Assembly: GCA_025464915.1 (NCBI GenBank)
Contig: JAODNF010000069.1
Coordinates: 1-5,748, forward strand
DNA from: Frankiales bacterium
GTDB taxonomy: Bacteria; Actinomycetota; Actinomycetes; Mycobacteriales; SCTD01
Reading direction: 5' to 3'
Length of the DNA stretch: 5,748 nt
The notes under the pieces are model-generated. The model ran no database searches. It saw nothing but the letters and a program-made list of their open reading frames with translations, and was not told the DNA's origin. Numbering within the stretch: the first letter of the stretch is position 1; each line of letters opens with the position of its first letter. This document shows, in pieces, positions 1 through 5,748 of the stretch. Both the position numbers and the translations under genes were made by a program.

Positions 1-947
<947 letters not shown>

Positions 948-952
948 CGACG

Positions 953-977
953 CGGGGCGGGCAGCCCCGTCCCTCCT
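953..977 (-). promoter_or_regulatory. ftsH Shine-Dalgarno sequence plus spacer hairpin
   Basis: Reading the - strand, a perfect AGGAGG (977-972) lies 24 nt before the ftsH ATG, too far for normal initiation. Between them is a hairpin with a perfect 6-bp stem, CGGGGC (969-964) with GCCCCG (958-953), and the 5-nt loop TGCCC. If the 17-nt hairpin folds, the remaining spacing is 2 + 5 = 7 nt, which is optimal. No ATG, GTG or TTG lies in frame between AGGAGG and the ATG. The sequence elements are seen directly; the functional reading is inference. Confidence 0.55.
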
Positions 978-1000
978 GTCGGCGGAAGTTCTGGGAGACG

Positions 1001-1031
1001 ACGGTACACCGGGCAGATGCACCGATACACC
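1001..1031 (-). repeat. paired 10-bp direct repeat upstream of ftsH
   Basis: Two copies of GGTGTAYCGK on the - strand lie at 1022-1031 (GGTGTATCGG) and 1001-1010 (GGTGTACCGT). Their starts are exactly 21 bp apart, about two helical turns. They differ at two positions and sit about 55-85 nt upstream of the ftsH start, where a promoter or operator would be expected. TACCGT within the proximal copy has the minimal TAnnnT form of a -10 element. TTGGAC at 1034-1039 resembles a -35, but the 27-nt gap is too long for a standard pair. An operator for tandem protein binding is possible; chance is also possible for so short a motif. Confidence 0.35.
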
Positions 1032-1073
1032 TCGTCCAACGGGTGGGAGGCTCGAGGTGTTCCGCCTGCCCCC

Positions 1074-1157
1074 GCGTCGCGCCTCTCCGGCCGTGCGTCG
1101 CGCCTCTCCGGCCGTGCCTCGCGCCTACCCGGCCGTGCCTCCCGCCTATCCGGCGTA
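1074..1157. repeat. four-copy 21-bp tandem repeat running into the hpt 3' end
   Basis: Four head-to-tail 21-bp units occupy 1074-1094, 1095-1115, 1116-1136 and 1137-1157. The first two are identical. The third differs from them at three positions and the fourth from the third at about five. The first three units contain CGGCCG. The fourth unit includes the last codons and TAG stop of hpt. Because 21 is a multiple of three, the hpt reading frame is preserved across the array, and a second in-frame TAG occurs in unit three at 1125-1127, seven codons after the first. The array ends before the ftsH leader. No function is recognised; it may have arisen by local slippage from the hpt tail. Confidence 0.85.
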
Positions 1158-1694
1158 GACCGAGGGCTTGAGGCGCCCCACGAACGGCAGGTCCCGGTAG
1201 CGCTCGGCGTAGTCGAGCCCGTAGCCGACGACGAACTCGTTCGGGATGTCGAACCCGGCGTAGCGGATCGGCACGTCGACCTTGGCCGCCTCGGGCTTGC
1301 GAAACAGCGCGCACACCTCGACGCTCGCCGGCCCCCGGGAGCGCATGTTGCGCAGCAGCCAGTTCAGCGTGAGGCCGCTGTCGATGATGTCCTCGACGAC
1401 GAGCACGTGCTTGTCGGTGATCTCCCGGTCGAGGTCCTACAGGATCCGGACGACGCCCGAGGAGCTGGTGGACGAGCCGTACGACGACACGGCCATGAAC
1501 TCCATCGACACCGGCGTCTCGAGCGCCCGGGCCAGGTCCGCCATGACCATGACAGCGCCCTTGAGGACGCCGACGAGCAGCAGCTCCTGGCCGCGGTAGT
1601 CCTCGTCGATGGCCTTGGCCAGCTCGCGGATCTTGTCCTGGATCTCCTGCTCGGAGAACAGGACCTCGTCGATCTCGTCCGGGACCGCCCTCAT
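1146..1694 (-). pseudogene. hpt: hypoxanthine phosphoribosyltransferase, interrupted by an in-frame amber codon
   Basis: Hpt makes IMP (or GMP) and PPi from hypoxanthine (or guanine) and PRPP in cytosolic purine salvage. Read through the internal TAG, the frame gives 182 positions, the normal family length. The first part (residues 1-85) has the LLVGVLKGAVMVMADLA core (39-55) and the flexible-loop segment SSYGSST (70-76). Codon 86 is TAG (1437-1439), where relatives typically have lysine in RILKDLD. The same frame then continues with the PRPP-binding loop VLVVEDIIDSGLTL (97-110) and a conserved C-terminus including FDIPNEFVVGYGLDYAERYRDLPFVG. Termination at codon 86 would remove the PRPP site, so the truncated product should be inactive. 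A GTG at 1404-1406 could start the second part, but its only purine-rich stretch, GGGAG, is 15 nt away. The start at 1694 has AGGGG at 1704-1708, spaced 9 nt. The gene lies 52 nt after tilS, probably in the same operon. It is either a fresh pseudogene, a sequence error, or read through. Confidence 0.9.
1437..1439 (-). other. premature TAG codon inside hpt
   Basis: The plus strand reads CTA here, giving TAG on the coding strand between CTG (Leu85) and GAC (Asp87). There is no frame change: homologous sequence continues at once in the same frame. One base (plus-strand 1439, T to A) would convert the expected AAG lysine codon to TAG; if the ancestor was CAG, a single C-to-T transition suffices. 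TAG also ends hpt itself and the oxidoreductase gene at 5601, so it is an ordinary stop codon in this genome. Confidence 0.9.
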
Positions 1695-1710
1695 GATGCG
1701 AGGCCCCTGC

Positions 1711-1730
1711 GGAAGCGAGAGGGAAGCGAG
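1711..1730. repeat. 9-bp direct repeat in the tilS-hpt spacer
   Basis: GGAAGCGAG occurs at 1711-1719 and again at 1722-1730 on the plus strand (CTCGCTTCC on the coding strand). The period is 11 bp, about one helical turn. It fills the middle of the 52-nt gap between the tilS stop and the hpt start, just upstream of the hpt Shine-Dalgarno sequence. No regulator is recognised and chance duplication is possible. Confidence 0.5.
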
Positions 1731-1746
1731 CGCTGTCGTGGGGTGC

Positions 1747-2634
1747 TCACCCGCTGAAGGCTAGCCGTCCGGAGACCCGCGCCACCCGGCCTCCACCCGG
1801 AAGCGCGACGGGGCCCTGCCCGTGCCAGCCCTCGACGAGCGCGCGGAGCGCGTCGACGTGGGCGCTGGTGACGGCGCGACCGCACTGCTGCTCGGCCCAG
1901 AGCTTCAGGGACCGGGACCGCAGCGCGGCCGGAAGGGCCAGCAGGGCGGGTACGTCGCCGGTGGGCGTCGCGAGGGCGTCGAGCGCGTCCGCGTCCTCGC
2001 GCAGCAGCTTCGCCGTGCGGGCGAGCCCCGCAGCCGGTAGCGCGTCGAGGAGCTGCCGGAACCGCACCCGGTCGAAGCCCGGGTCCGTGTTGTGCGGGTC
2101 CTCCCACGGCGTCAGGCCCGCCTCGAGGCAGGCCGCGCGGGTCTGGGCCCGGGTCAGCTCGAGGAAGGGCCGGCGGTAGTGCCCCCGCACCGGAGCCATC
2201 CCGGACAGCGCCCGCGCACCGGAGCCGCGCAGGATGCCGAGGAGCACCGTCTCGGCCTGGTCGTCGCGGGTGTGGCCGAGCAGCACGAACCCCTCCACCC
2301 GGTCCAGCAGGGAGTAGCGCAGCTCTCTCGCCCGCGCCTCGACGTTCCCCCCTCGTTGCTCCGCGCCCTGGTGCCGCGGGGCTCGCAGGACGGTGGCACG
2401 GAGGCCGAGGCCCTCGCACTGGGCGGCGGCCTTCGCCGCGACCTCGTCGGAACCGGGCTGAAGGCCGTGGTCGACGACGGCGGCCGACGAGCCGGGCCGC
2501 TCGAAGGCCAGCGCCGCCGCGAGGGCGAGGGAGTCCGCCCCGCCGCTGACGGCAGCGGTCACCGGGTCGTTCCCGGCCAGCGACCGTCGTACCGCGAGTC
2601 TCGTCGCGGCCGTCGCCGGCGGGGGTCCGCTCAT
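1747..2634 (-). CDS. tilS: tRNA(Ile)-lysidine synthetase TilS
   Basis: TilS attaches lysine to C34 of tRNA-Ile(CAU) using ATP, releasing AMP and PPi, so that the tRNA is charged with isoleucine and reads AUA. It is normally essential and acts in the cytosol. The 295-residue protein has the N-type ATP pyrophosphatase P-loop SGGADS at 30-35, followed by VDHGL (54-58), NVEARARELRY (97-107), the family motif GHTRDDQAET (120-129), and PWEDPHNTDPGFDRVRFR (176-193), which matches the conserved tRNA/lysine-site region. A short C-terminal domain (about 235-290) replaces the longer one of E. coli TilS (about 430 residues), as is common in actinobacteria. The ATG at 2632-2634 overlaps the TGA of the upstream metalloprotease in ATGA and no clear Shine-Dalgarno sequence precedes it, so translational coupling is likely. 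The same frame stays open further upstream, but that stretch overlaps the metalloprotease gene and shows no family similarity. Confidence 0.96.
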   Translation of the reverse strand: MSGPPPATAATRLAVRRSLAGNDPVTAAVSGGADSLALAAALAFERPGSSAAVVDHGLQPGSDEVAAKAAAQCEGLGLRATVLRAPRHQGAEQRGGNVEARARELRYSLLDRVEGFVLLGHTRDDQAETVLLGILRGSGARALSGMAPVRGHYRRPFLELTRAQTRAACLEAGLTPWEDPHNTDPGFDRVRFRQLLDALPAAGLARTAKLLREDADALDALATPTGDVPALLALPAALRSRSLKLWAEQQCGRAVTSAHVDALRALVEGWHGQGPVALPGGGRVARVSGRLAFSG

Positions 2635-3644
2635 GCCGTGCGGGAGATCCAGGAAGCGGGGTCGAGGATCTCGTCCTTCGACGGCAGCGTCTCGGGCGAC
2701 GTCCAGATCCGGTTGAAGCCGGCCATGCCGATCTCGCCGACGACGTGCCCGACGAACGCCCGGCCCTGCGAGTACTGCAGGGCCTTGAGGTCCATGCCGA
2801 GGAGCCGGCGCAGGAGCCGCTCGAGCGGGCCGCCCTTGTCGCGGCGGCGCTGCTCGAACTGGTCGCGGATGTGCTGCACGGTCGGGACGACCGAGGGACC
2901 GACGCCGTCCATGACGTGCTCCGCGTGGCCCTCGAGCAGCGACATGAAGCCGGTGACCCGGTCCATCACCTCGCGCTGCTCGGGGGTCTGGATCATCTCG
3001 ACCAGTGAGCCGCTGCGGGGGCTGGACGCGACCTGCTTGAGGCGGGCGATCAGGGCCTCGGGGTCGTCGAGCTTGGACGCGGTGATGAGGTTCTGGACCT
3101 CCTCGCGCACGTGCGCGTGCAGCCACGGCACGGCGGTGAACTGGGTGCGGTGCGTGACCTCGTGCAGGGCGACCCAGAGCCGGAAGTCGTGCGGGTCGAC
3201 CCCCAGCTTGCGCTCGGCCTCGACGATGTTGGGTGCCACGAGCAGCAAGCGGCCCTGCTCGCCCTCGGGCTGGAACGCCTCGTACTGGCCGAGGACCTTG
3301 CTCGACAGCCACGCGAGGATCGAGCCGATCTGGACGCCCGTGACCTTCGCGGTCGTCGCGACGGTCAGCTTGTTCTGCTTGCGGGTCAGCACCTCGGTCA
3401 GCGGGGACAGCACGTTGTCGAAGCCCTCGGCGTTGGCCTGCGCCCAGCCGGCGCGGTCCACGACGGTCGCGGGACCGACAACGCCCTCGAGGCCGGTGAC
3501 CGACCGGACGTGCGCCTCCGCCTCGTCGGTGAGGTCACGCAGCATCACGACGACGTCGGCAGCCTCGCTCAGCGACAGCGACGGTCCCGGGGGCGCGAGC
3601 CGCCCGGCGATGCTGGCGGCCAGGCCGGTGTCCACGACGCTCAT
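2631..3644 (-). CDS. zinc-dependent metalloprotease-like protein (Zincin_2 / DUF2342 type), function unknown
   Basis: The 337-residue protein carries the zinc-protease signature HEVTH at 161-165 within LWVALHEVTHRTQF: two histidine ligands and the catalytic glutamate. A second conserved-looking cluster, SLLEGHAEHVMDGVG (235-249), offers Glu238, His240 and Glu242/His243 as candidates for the third ligand. It resembles the actinobacterial family annotated as zincin-like metallopeptidase or putative hydrolase (TIGR03624/DUF2342, relatives called F420 biosynthesis-associated). I see no signal peptide or clear membrane segment, so it is probably cytosolic. Helical, charged stretches follow, including EQRRRDKGGPLERLLRRLLG (264-283). 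The start at 3644 lies 9 nt after the dacB stop with no clear Shine-Dalgarno sequence, and its TGA overlaps the tilS ATG. Its invariable place beside tilS and dacB in related genomes suggests a linked housekeeping role, but substrate and activity are not known to me. Confidence 0.88.
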   Translation of the reverse strand: MSVVDTGLAASIAGRLAPPGPSLSLSEAADVVVMLRDLTDEAEAHVRSVTGLEGVVGPATVVDRAGWAQANAEGFDNVLSPLTEVLTRKQNKLTVATTAKVTGVQIGSILAWLSSKVLGQYEAFQPEGEQGRLLLVAPNIVEAERKLGVDPHDFRLWVALHEVTHRTQFTAVPWLHAHVREEVQNLITASKLDDPEALIARLKQVASSPRSGSLVEMIQTPEQREVMDRVTGFMSLLEGHAEHVMDGVGPSVVPTVQHIRDQFEQRRRDKGGPLERLLRRLLGMDLKALQYSQGRAFVGHVVGEIGMAGFNRIWTSPETLPSKDEILDPASWISRTA

Positions 3645-3653
3645 CCGTCGAGG

Positions 3654-4961
3654 TTAGGCGCAGCCGCAACCGGCGAGCGCGGCGGCGATGCGGTCCAGCG
3701 CGGCTTCGGTGGCCAGCGTGCCGCCGAGAGGTGCGCGGTCGGCGGTGACGTCGAAGGCGAGCACGCCGCCGGTCCTCGTGGTCACGAGCCCGGCAAGGGC
3801 GCTGACGCCGTTGAGCGTCCCCGTCTTCGCGCGCACCTCCCCCGCCGCGGCGCGAGTGGGCGCCGTGCGGTAGCGCTTGCCCAAGGTCCCGTCGAAGCCG
3901 GCGATCGGCAGACCGCTCAGGAGCGGGGCGTACGCCGGGGACGCGGCAGCCTTTGCCAGCAGCTGCGCGACCGCGAGCGGCCGGACCGTGTCGAGGGGCG
4001 ACAGGCCACTGCTGTCGCGCAGGGCGATGCCGGAGACGCCGAGTTGCTGCAGCGCCCCGCGGGTCCCGGCGACCGCCCCGGCGAAGCTCGCCGGCTGCCG
4101 GGTCGCGATCGCGACCTGCCGGCCGAGCGCCTCGGCCAGGTCGTTGTCGCTGCGGGTCAGCATCGCCTCGACGAGCTGCCGGACGGGGGCGCTGTCGACG
4201 TACGAGACCTGCTCGGCGCCGGCCGGCGCCGCGGTGCGCGCGACGGGGGCCGTGACGTGCAGCAGCGCGGCGAGCTGCCGACCGGCCTCGAGGGCCGGGT
4301 CCTGGACCCGGGGGCCCTTCCGCGCCGTGCGACCCTCGTCGACCTCGAGGGCGCTGACCGGGGCGACGTTGCCGGTGGTCACGTAGGACGGCTTCCAGCC
4401 CGGGCCCAGCTTCGGACCGGTGAACAGGCTGTCGTCGACGAGGACCCTCGTGACGCCGGTCAGCCCCTTGGCGAGGGCGCCGAGCTTGGCCGTGCCGGGG
4501 TAGCCCGCCGTGGCGTACCGCCCTCCGAGGGTGGGGTCGCCGCCGCCGACGAGGACGACCTCGCCCGGTCTCGCTCCGCGGACGACCCGGGTACGCAGTC
4601 GCTGGTCGGGGTCGAGCACCGTCAGGGCCGCGACGGCGGTCGCCAGCTTCGCGGTGGAGGCGGGCGTCACGGGGCGGCCTCCGTCCTGGTCGAGGACGGT
4701 GGTCCCGTCGCTGCTGACCACTGCGATGCTGACGCGGCCACCGAGGGCCCTGTCGGCCAGGGCCCGCGTGAGCGCGCGCCGGAGCCCCGCCGTGCCGACC
4801 GTCCCCGTCGGTGCCGCTGCCAGCAGCGGCGTGCGGGTCGGGACGGGGGCCGGGCTGGCCGTCGCCACCGGGGTCGGGGTGTCCGAGGCGTACCGGTACG
4901 CCCCTGCCCCGCCGGCTCCGAGGACCACGAGAACGAGCAGCGCGAGGAGGAGCCTGCGCAC
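3654..4961 (-). CDS. dacB: D-alanyl-D-alanine carboxypeptidase/endopeptidase, PBP4 (DacB) type
   Basis: This exported serine peptidase (family S13) trims D-Ala from peptidoglycan stem peptides and may cleave cross-links. Numbered from the GTG at 4959-4961, the 435-residue protein shows the three penicillin-binding motifs: STAK (102-105, nucleophile Ser102), SDN (271-273) and KTG (379-381). The long stretch between the first two motifs fits the extra domain of PBP4-type enzymes. The N-terminus RRLLLALLVLVVLGAGG is a basic n-region plus hydrophobic core: a signal peptide or membrane anchor. A Pro/Thr/Ala-rich linker (about 27-55) follows. I chose this start because AGGAGG lies just upstream. 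An in-frame GTG at 4988 would add nine residues (MSVVTRGGQ) but has no ribosome site and would place this Shine-Dalgarno sequence inside the gene. The protein ends in Cys-Gly-Cys-Ala. It is the first gene of the - strand operon and divergent from ppa. Confidence 0.95.
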   Translation of the reverse strand: MRRLLLALLVLVVLGAGGAGAYRYASDTPTPVATASPAPVPTRTPLLAAAPTGTVGTAGLRRALTRALADRALGGRVSIAVVSSDGTTVLDQDGGRPVTPASTAKLATAVAALTVLDPDQRLRTRVVRGARPGEVVLVGGGDPTLGGRYATAGYPGTAKLGALAKGLTGVTRVLVDDSLFTGPKLGPGWKPSYVTTGNVAPVSALEVDEGRTARKGPRVQDPALEAGRQLAALLHVTAPVARTAAPAGAEQVSYVDSAPVRQLVEAMLTRSDNDLAEALGRQVAIATRQPASFAGAVAGTRGALQQLGVSGIALRDSSGLSPLDTVRPLAVAQLLAKAAASPAYAPLLSGLPIAGFDGTLGKRYRTAPTRAAAGEVRAKTGTLNGVSALAGLVTTRTGGVLAFDVTADRAPLGGTLATEAALDRIAAALAGCGCA

Positions 4962-4964
4962 CTG

Positions 4965-4971
4965 CCCTCCT
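4965..4971 (-). promoter_or_regulatory. dacB ribosome binding site
   Basis: AGGAGGG on the - strand, with 4 nt between the AGGAGG core and the GTG at 4959-4961. It decides the start in favour of 4961 over the in-frame GTG codons at 4988 and 4982, which have no comparable sequence upstream. The spacing is somewhat short but acceptable. Confidence 0.7.
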
Positions 4972-4995
4972 CGCGTGACCACCGACACAACCGAC

Positions 4996-5017
4996 CGGGG
5001 CAGAGGTCCGTGCCCCG
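4996..5017. promoter_or_regulatory. hairpin / inverted repeat in the divergent dacB-ppa control region
   Basis: CGGGGCA (4996-5002) and TGCCCCG (5011-5017) form a perfect 7-bp inverted repeat around an 8-nt centre. It lies in the 74-nt gap between the divergent dacB and ppa starts, 18 nt before the ppa ATG. It could be an operator affecting both genes or a leader structure of dacB mRNA. No strong -35/-10 pair is visible for either gene. On the - strand TAGTGT (5025-5030) with GTGACG (5047-5052) at 16-nt spacing is a weak dacB promoter candidate. ppa has no clear Shine-Dalgarno sequence and could be leaderless. Confidence 0.45.
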
Positions 5018-5035
5018 ATAGACGACACTAAGAGC

Positions 5036-5560
5036 ATGGAGTTCGACGTCACCATCGAGATCCCCAAGGGTCAGCGCAACAAGTACGAGGTGGACCACAC
5101 CACGGGGCGCATCCGGCTGGACCGCATGCTCTTCACCTCGACGCGCTACCCGAGCGACTACGGGTTCGTCGAGGACACGCTCGGCGGCGACGGCGACCCG
5201 CTCGACGCGCTGGTCCTGCTGGACGAGCCGACGTTCCCGGGTTGCCTCATCCGCTGCCGCACGATCGGCATGTTCCGGATGACCGACGAGGCCGGCCCGG
5301 ACGAGAAGCTGCTGTGCGTGCCGGTCGGCGACCCGCGCCAGTCGCACCTGCAGGACATCTTCCACGTGCCGGAGGTCGACCGGCTCGAGATCCAGCACTT
5401 CTTCGAGGTCTACAAGGACCTGGAGCCCGGCAAGTCGGTCGACGGCGCCAACTGGGTCGGCCGCACCGAGGCCGAGGCGGAGGTCGTCGCCTCGCAGAAG
5501 CGGTTCCTCGACAACCCGCACGCCATCGACCACAGCGGCGACCCGGACCACAAGCCCTGA
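5036..5560 (+). CDS. ppa: inorganic pyrophosphatase, family I
   Basis: Ppa hydrolyses PPi to two phosphates in the cytosol with Mg2+, pulling PPi-releasing biosynthetic reactions forward. The 174-residue protein matches the usual bacterial length (E. coli 176). It has EIPKGQRNKYE (8-18, with substrate-binding Lys11), the segment TRYPSDYGFVEDT (36-48), the family signature DGDPLDA (52-58, metal ligands Asp52, Asp54 and Asp57), MTDEAGPDEK (82-91, Asp84, Asp89 and Lys91), and FFEVYKDLE (122-130, Tyr126 and Lys127). All key residues are present. The ATG at 5036 fits the family N-terminus; only AAGAG lies immediately before it, too close for a good ribosome site, so leaderless initiation is plausible. 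It diverges from dacB and ends before a strong hairpin terminator. TilS and Hpt of the neighbouring operon both release PPi, a functional but not necessarily regulatory link. Confidence 0.98.
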   Translation: MEFDVTIEIPKGQRNKYEVDHTTGRIRLDRMLFTSTRYPSDYGFVEDTLGGDGDPLDALVLLDEPTFPGCLIRCRTIGMFRMTDEAGPDEKLLCVPVGDPRQSHLQDIFHVPEVDRLEIQHFFEVYKDLEPGKSVDGANWVGRTEAEAEVVASQKRFLDNPHAIDHSGDPDHKP

Positions 5561-5566
5561 CTGCAT

Positions 5567-5592
5567 TTCCACAGCACCCTGGTGCTGTGGAA
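5567..5592. terminator. bidirectional hairpin terminator between ppa and the convergent oxidoreductase gene
   Basis: TTCCACAGCACC (5567-5578) is the exact reverse complement of GGTGCTGTGGAA (5581-5592), separated by CT, so in practice an 11-bp stem with a 4-nt loop. It begins 7 nt after the ppa stop and ends 8 nt before the stop of the opposite gene. There is no T-tract on either side, which is common for actinobacterial terminators. The symmetric position suits both transcripts. Confidence 0.85.
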
Positions 5593-5600
5593 GCCGGGGG

Positions 5601-5748
5601 CTACAGCAGCGGGGCGACGTTCTCGCCGACGTTGTAGGCCTCCTCGAGGTGCGGCCAGCCGCTGAGGATCGCCTGGTCGAAGCCGAGGTCGCGGTACTCC
5701 GCGAGCCGCTCGGCCACCTGCTCGTAGGACCCGACGAGCGCCGTCGCA
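5601..5748 (-). CDS. LLM class flavin-dependent oxidoreductase, C-terminal end (SsuD-like)
   Basis: Only the last 48 residues are in the window, entering from the right edge and ending at TAG 5601-5603. The sequence includes LVGSYEQVAERLAEY, a short loop, and ILSGWPHLEEAYNVGENVAPLL. This closely resembles the C-terminus of alkanesulfonate monooxygenases (SsuD) of the bacterial luciferase-like family, which use reduced FMN and O2 to release sulfite from alkanesulfonates; the usual form there is ILSGYPHLEEAY, here with Trp for Tyr. The catalytic part is outside the window, so the exact substrate cannot be assigned. The gene is convergent with ppa and is not part of the tilS operon. Confidence 0.82.
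   Translation of the reverse strand, partial: ATALVGSYEQVAERLAEYRDLGFDQAILSGWPHLEEAYNVGENVAPLL

Noticed and set aside
1074..1157. CRISPR array
   Set aside because: Units are contiguous 21-bp repeats without spacers and no cas gene is present.
1146..1439. Two separate genes instead of one interrupted hpt, or pyrrolysine/selenocysteine at codon 86
   Set aside because: The downstream part lacks a credible ribosome site and contains only half a phosphoribosyltransferase fold. Relatives carry lysine here, TAG is a normal stop elsewhere in the window, and selenocysteine uses TGA.
2092..3657. 521-codon open frame on the + strand opposite tilS and the metalloprotease
   Set aside because: Antisense to two genes with clear catalytic motifs, Ser/Arg-rich composition, no recognisable domain.
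4962..4988. Longer dacB start at the GTG at 4988
   Set aside because: No ribosome site precedes it, and AGGAGGG sits inside the extension at the right place to serve the GTG at 4961, after which the signal sequence begins at once.
3111..5021. 636-codon open frame on the + strand opposite the metalloprotease and dacB
   Set aside because: Low-complexity Gly/Arg/Ala/Asp composition with no family motif, fully antisense to well-supported genes; long spurious frames are expected at this GC content.
4667..5572. 301-codon open frame on the - strand opposite ppa
   Set aside because: It overlaps the whole of ppa, whose pyrophosphatase motifs are unmistakable, and runs on out of frame into dacB. No independent support.

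Overview
The window is high-GC DNA (roughly 70% by eye) with strong G/C bias at third codon positions. The gene order and protein types point to a high-GC actinobacterium. From the - strand, transcription runs dacB, a zincin-type metalloprotease, tilS, hpt, ftsH, with ppa divergent from dacB. This is the order known from Streptomyces and relatives, so most of the window is conserved chromosomal backbone. I see no sign of a mobile element, phage, CRISPR array, rRNA or tRNA.

Layout: 1-947 (-) is the N-terminal half of FtsH, cut by the window edge. 948-1145 is the hpt-ftsH spacer, holding a paired 10-bp direct repeat and a 4-copy 21-bp tandem repeat that runs into the 3' end of hpt. 1146-1694 (-) is hypoxanthine phosphoribosyltransferase, full length but interrupted by an in-frame TAG at 1437-1439. 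1747-2634 (-) is TilS. 2631-3644 (-) is a zinc-dependent metalloprotease of unknown function that overlaps tilS by four bases (ATGA). 3654-4961 (-) is an exported D-alanyl-D-alanine carboxypeptidase (PBP4/DacB type). 4962-5035 is the divergent dacB/ppa control region, with a 7-bp stem hairpin. 5036-5560 (+) is inorganic pyrophosphatase. 5567-5592 is a 12-bp stem terminator lying between ppa and a convergent gene. 5601-5748 (-) is the C-terminal end of an SsuD-like LLM flavin monooxygenase.

How the genes fit together: dacB-protease-tilS-hpt look like one transcription unit, with spacings of 9 nt, -4 nt and 52 nt. ftsH follows after about 200 nt and may also have its own promoter. TilS (ATP to AMP + PPi) and Hpt (PRPP to IMP + PPi) both release pyrophosphate, which the divergently encoded Ppa hydrolyses. 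FtsH and DacB act at the membrane and cell wall. The set is housekeeping.

I found no clear undescribed multi-gene system. The points most worth a second look are the amber codon that splits an otherwise intact hpt, an ftsH translation start whose Shine-Dalgarno sequence is brought to normal spacing only if an intervening hairpin folds, the tandem repeat fused to the hpt stop codon, and the conserved but functionally unassigned metalloprotease in the operon.
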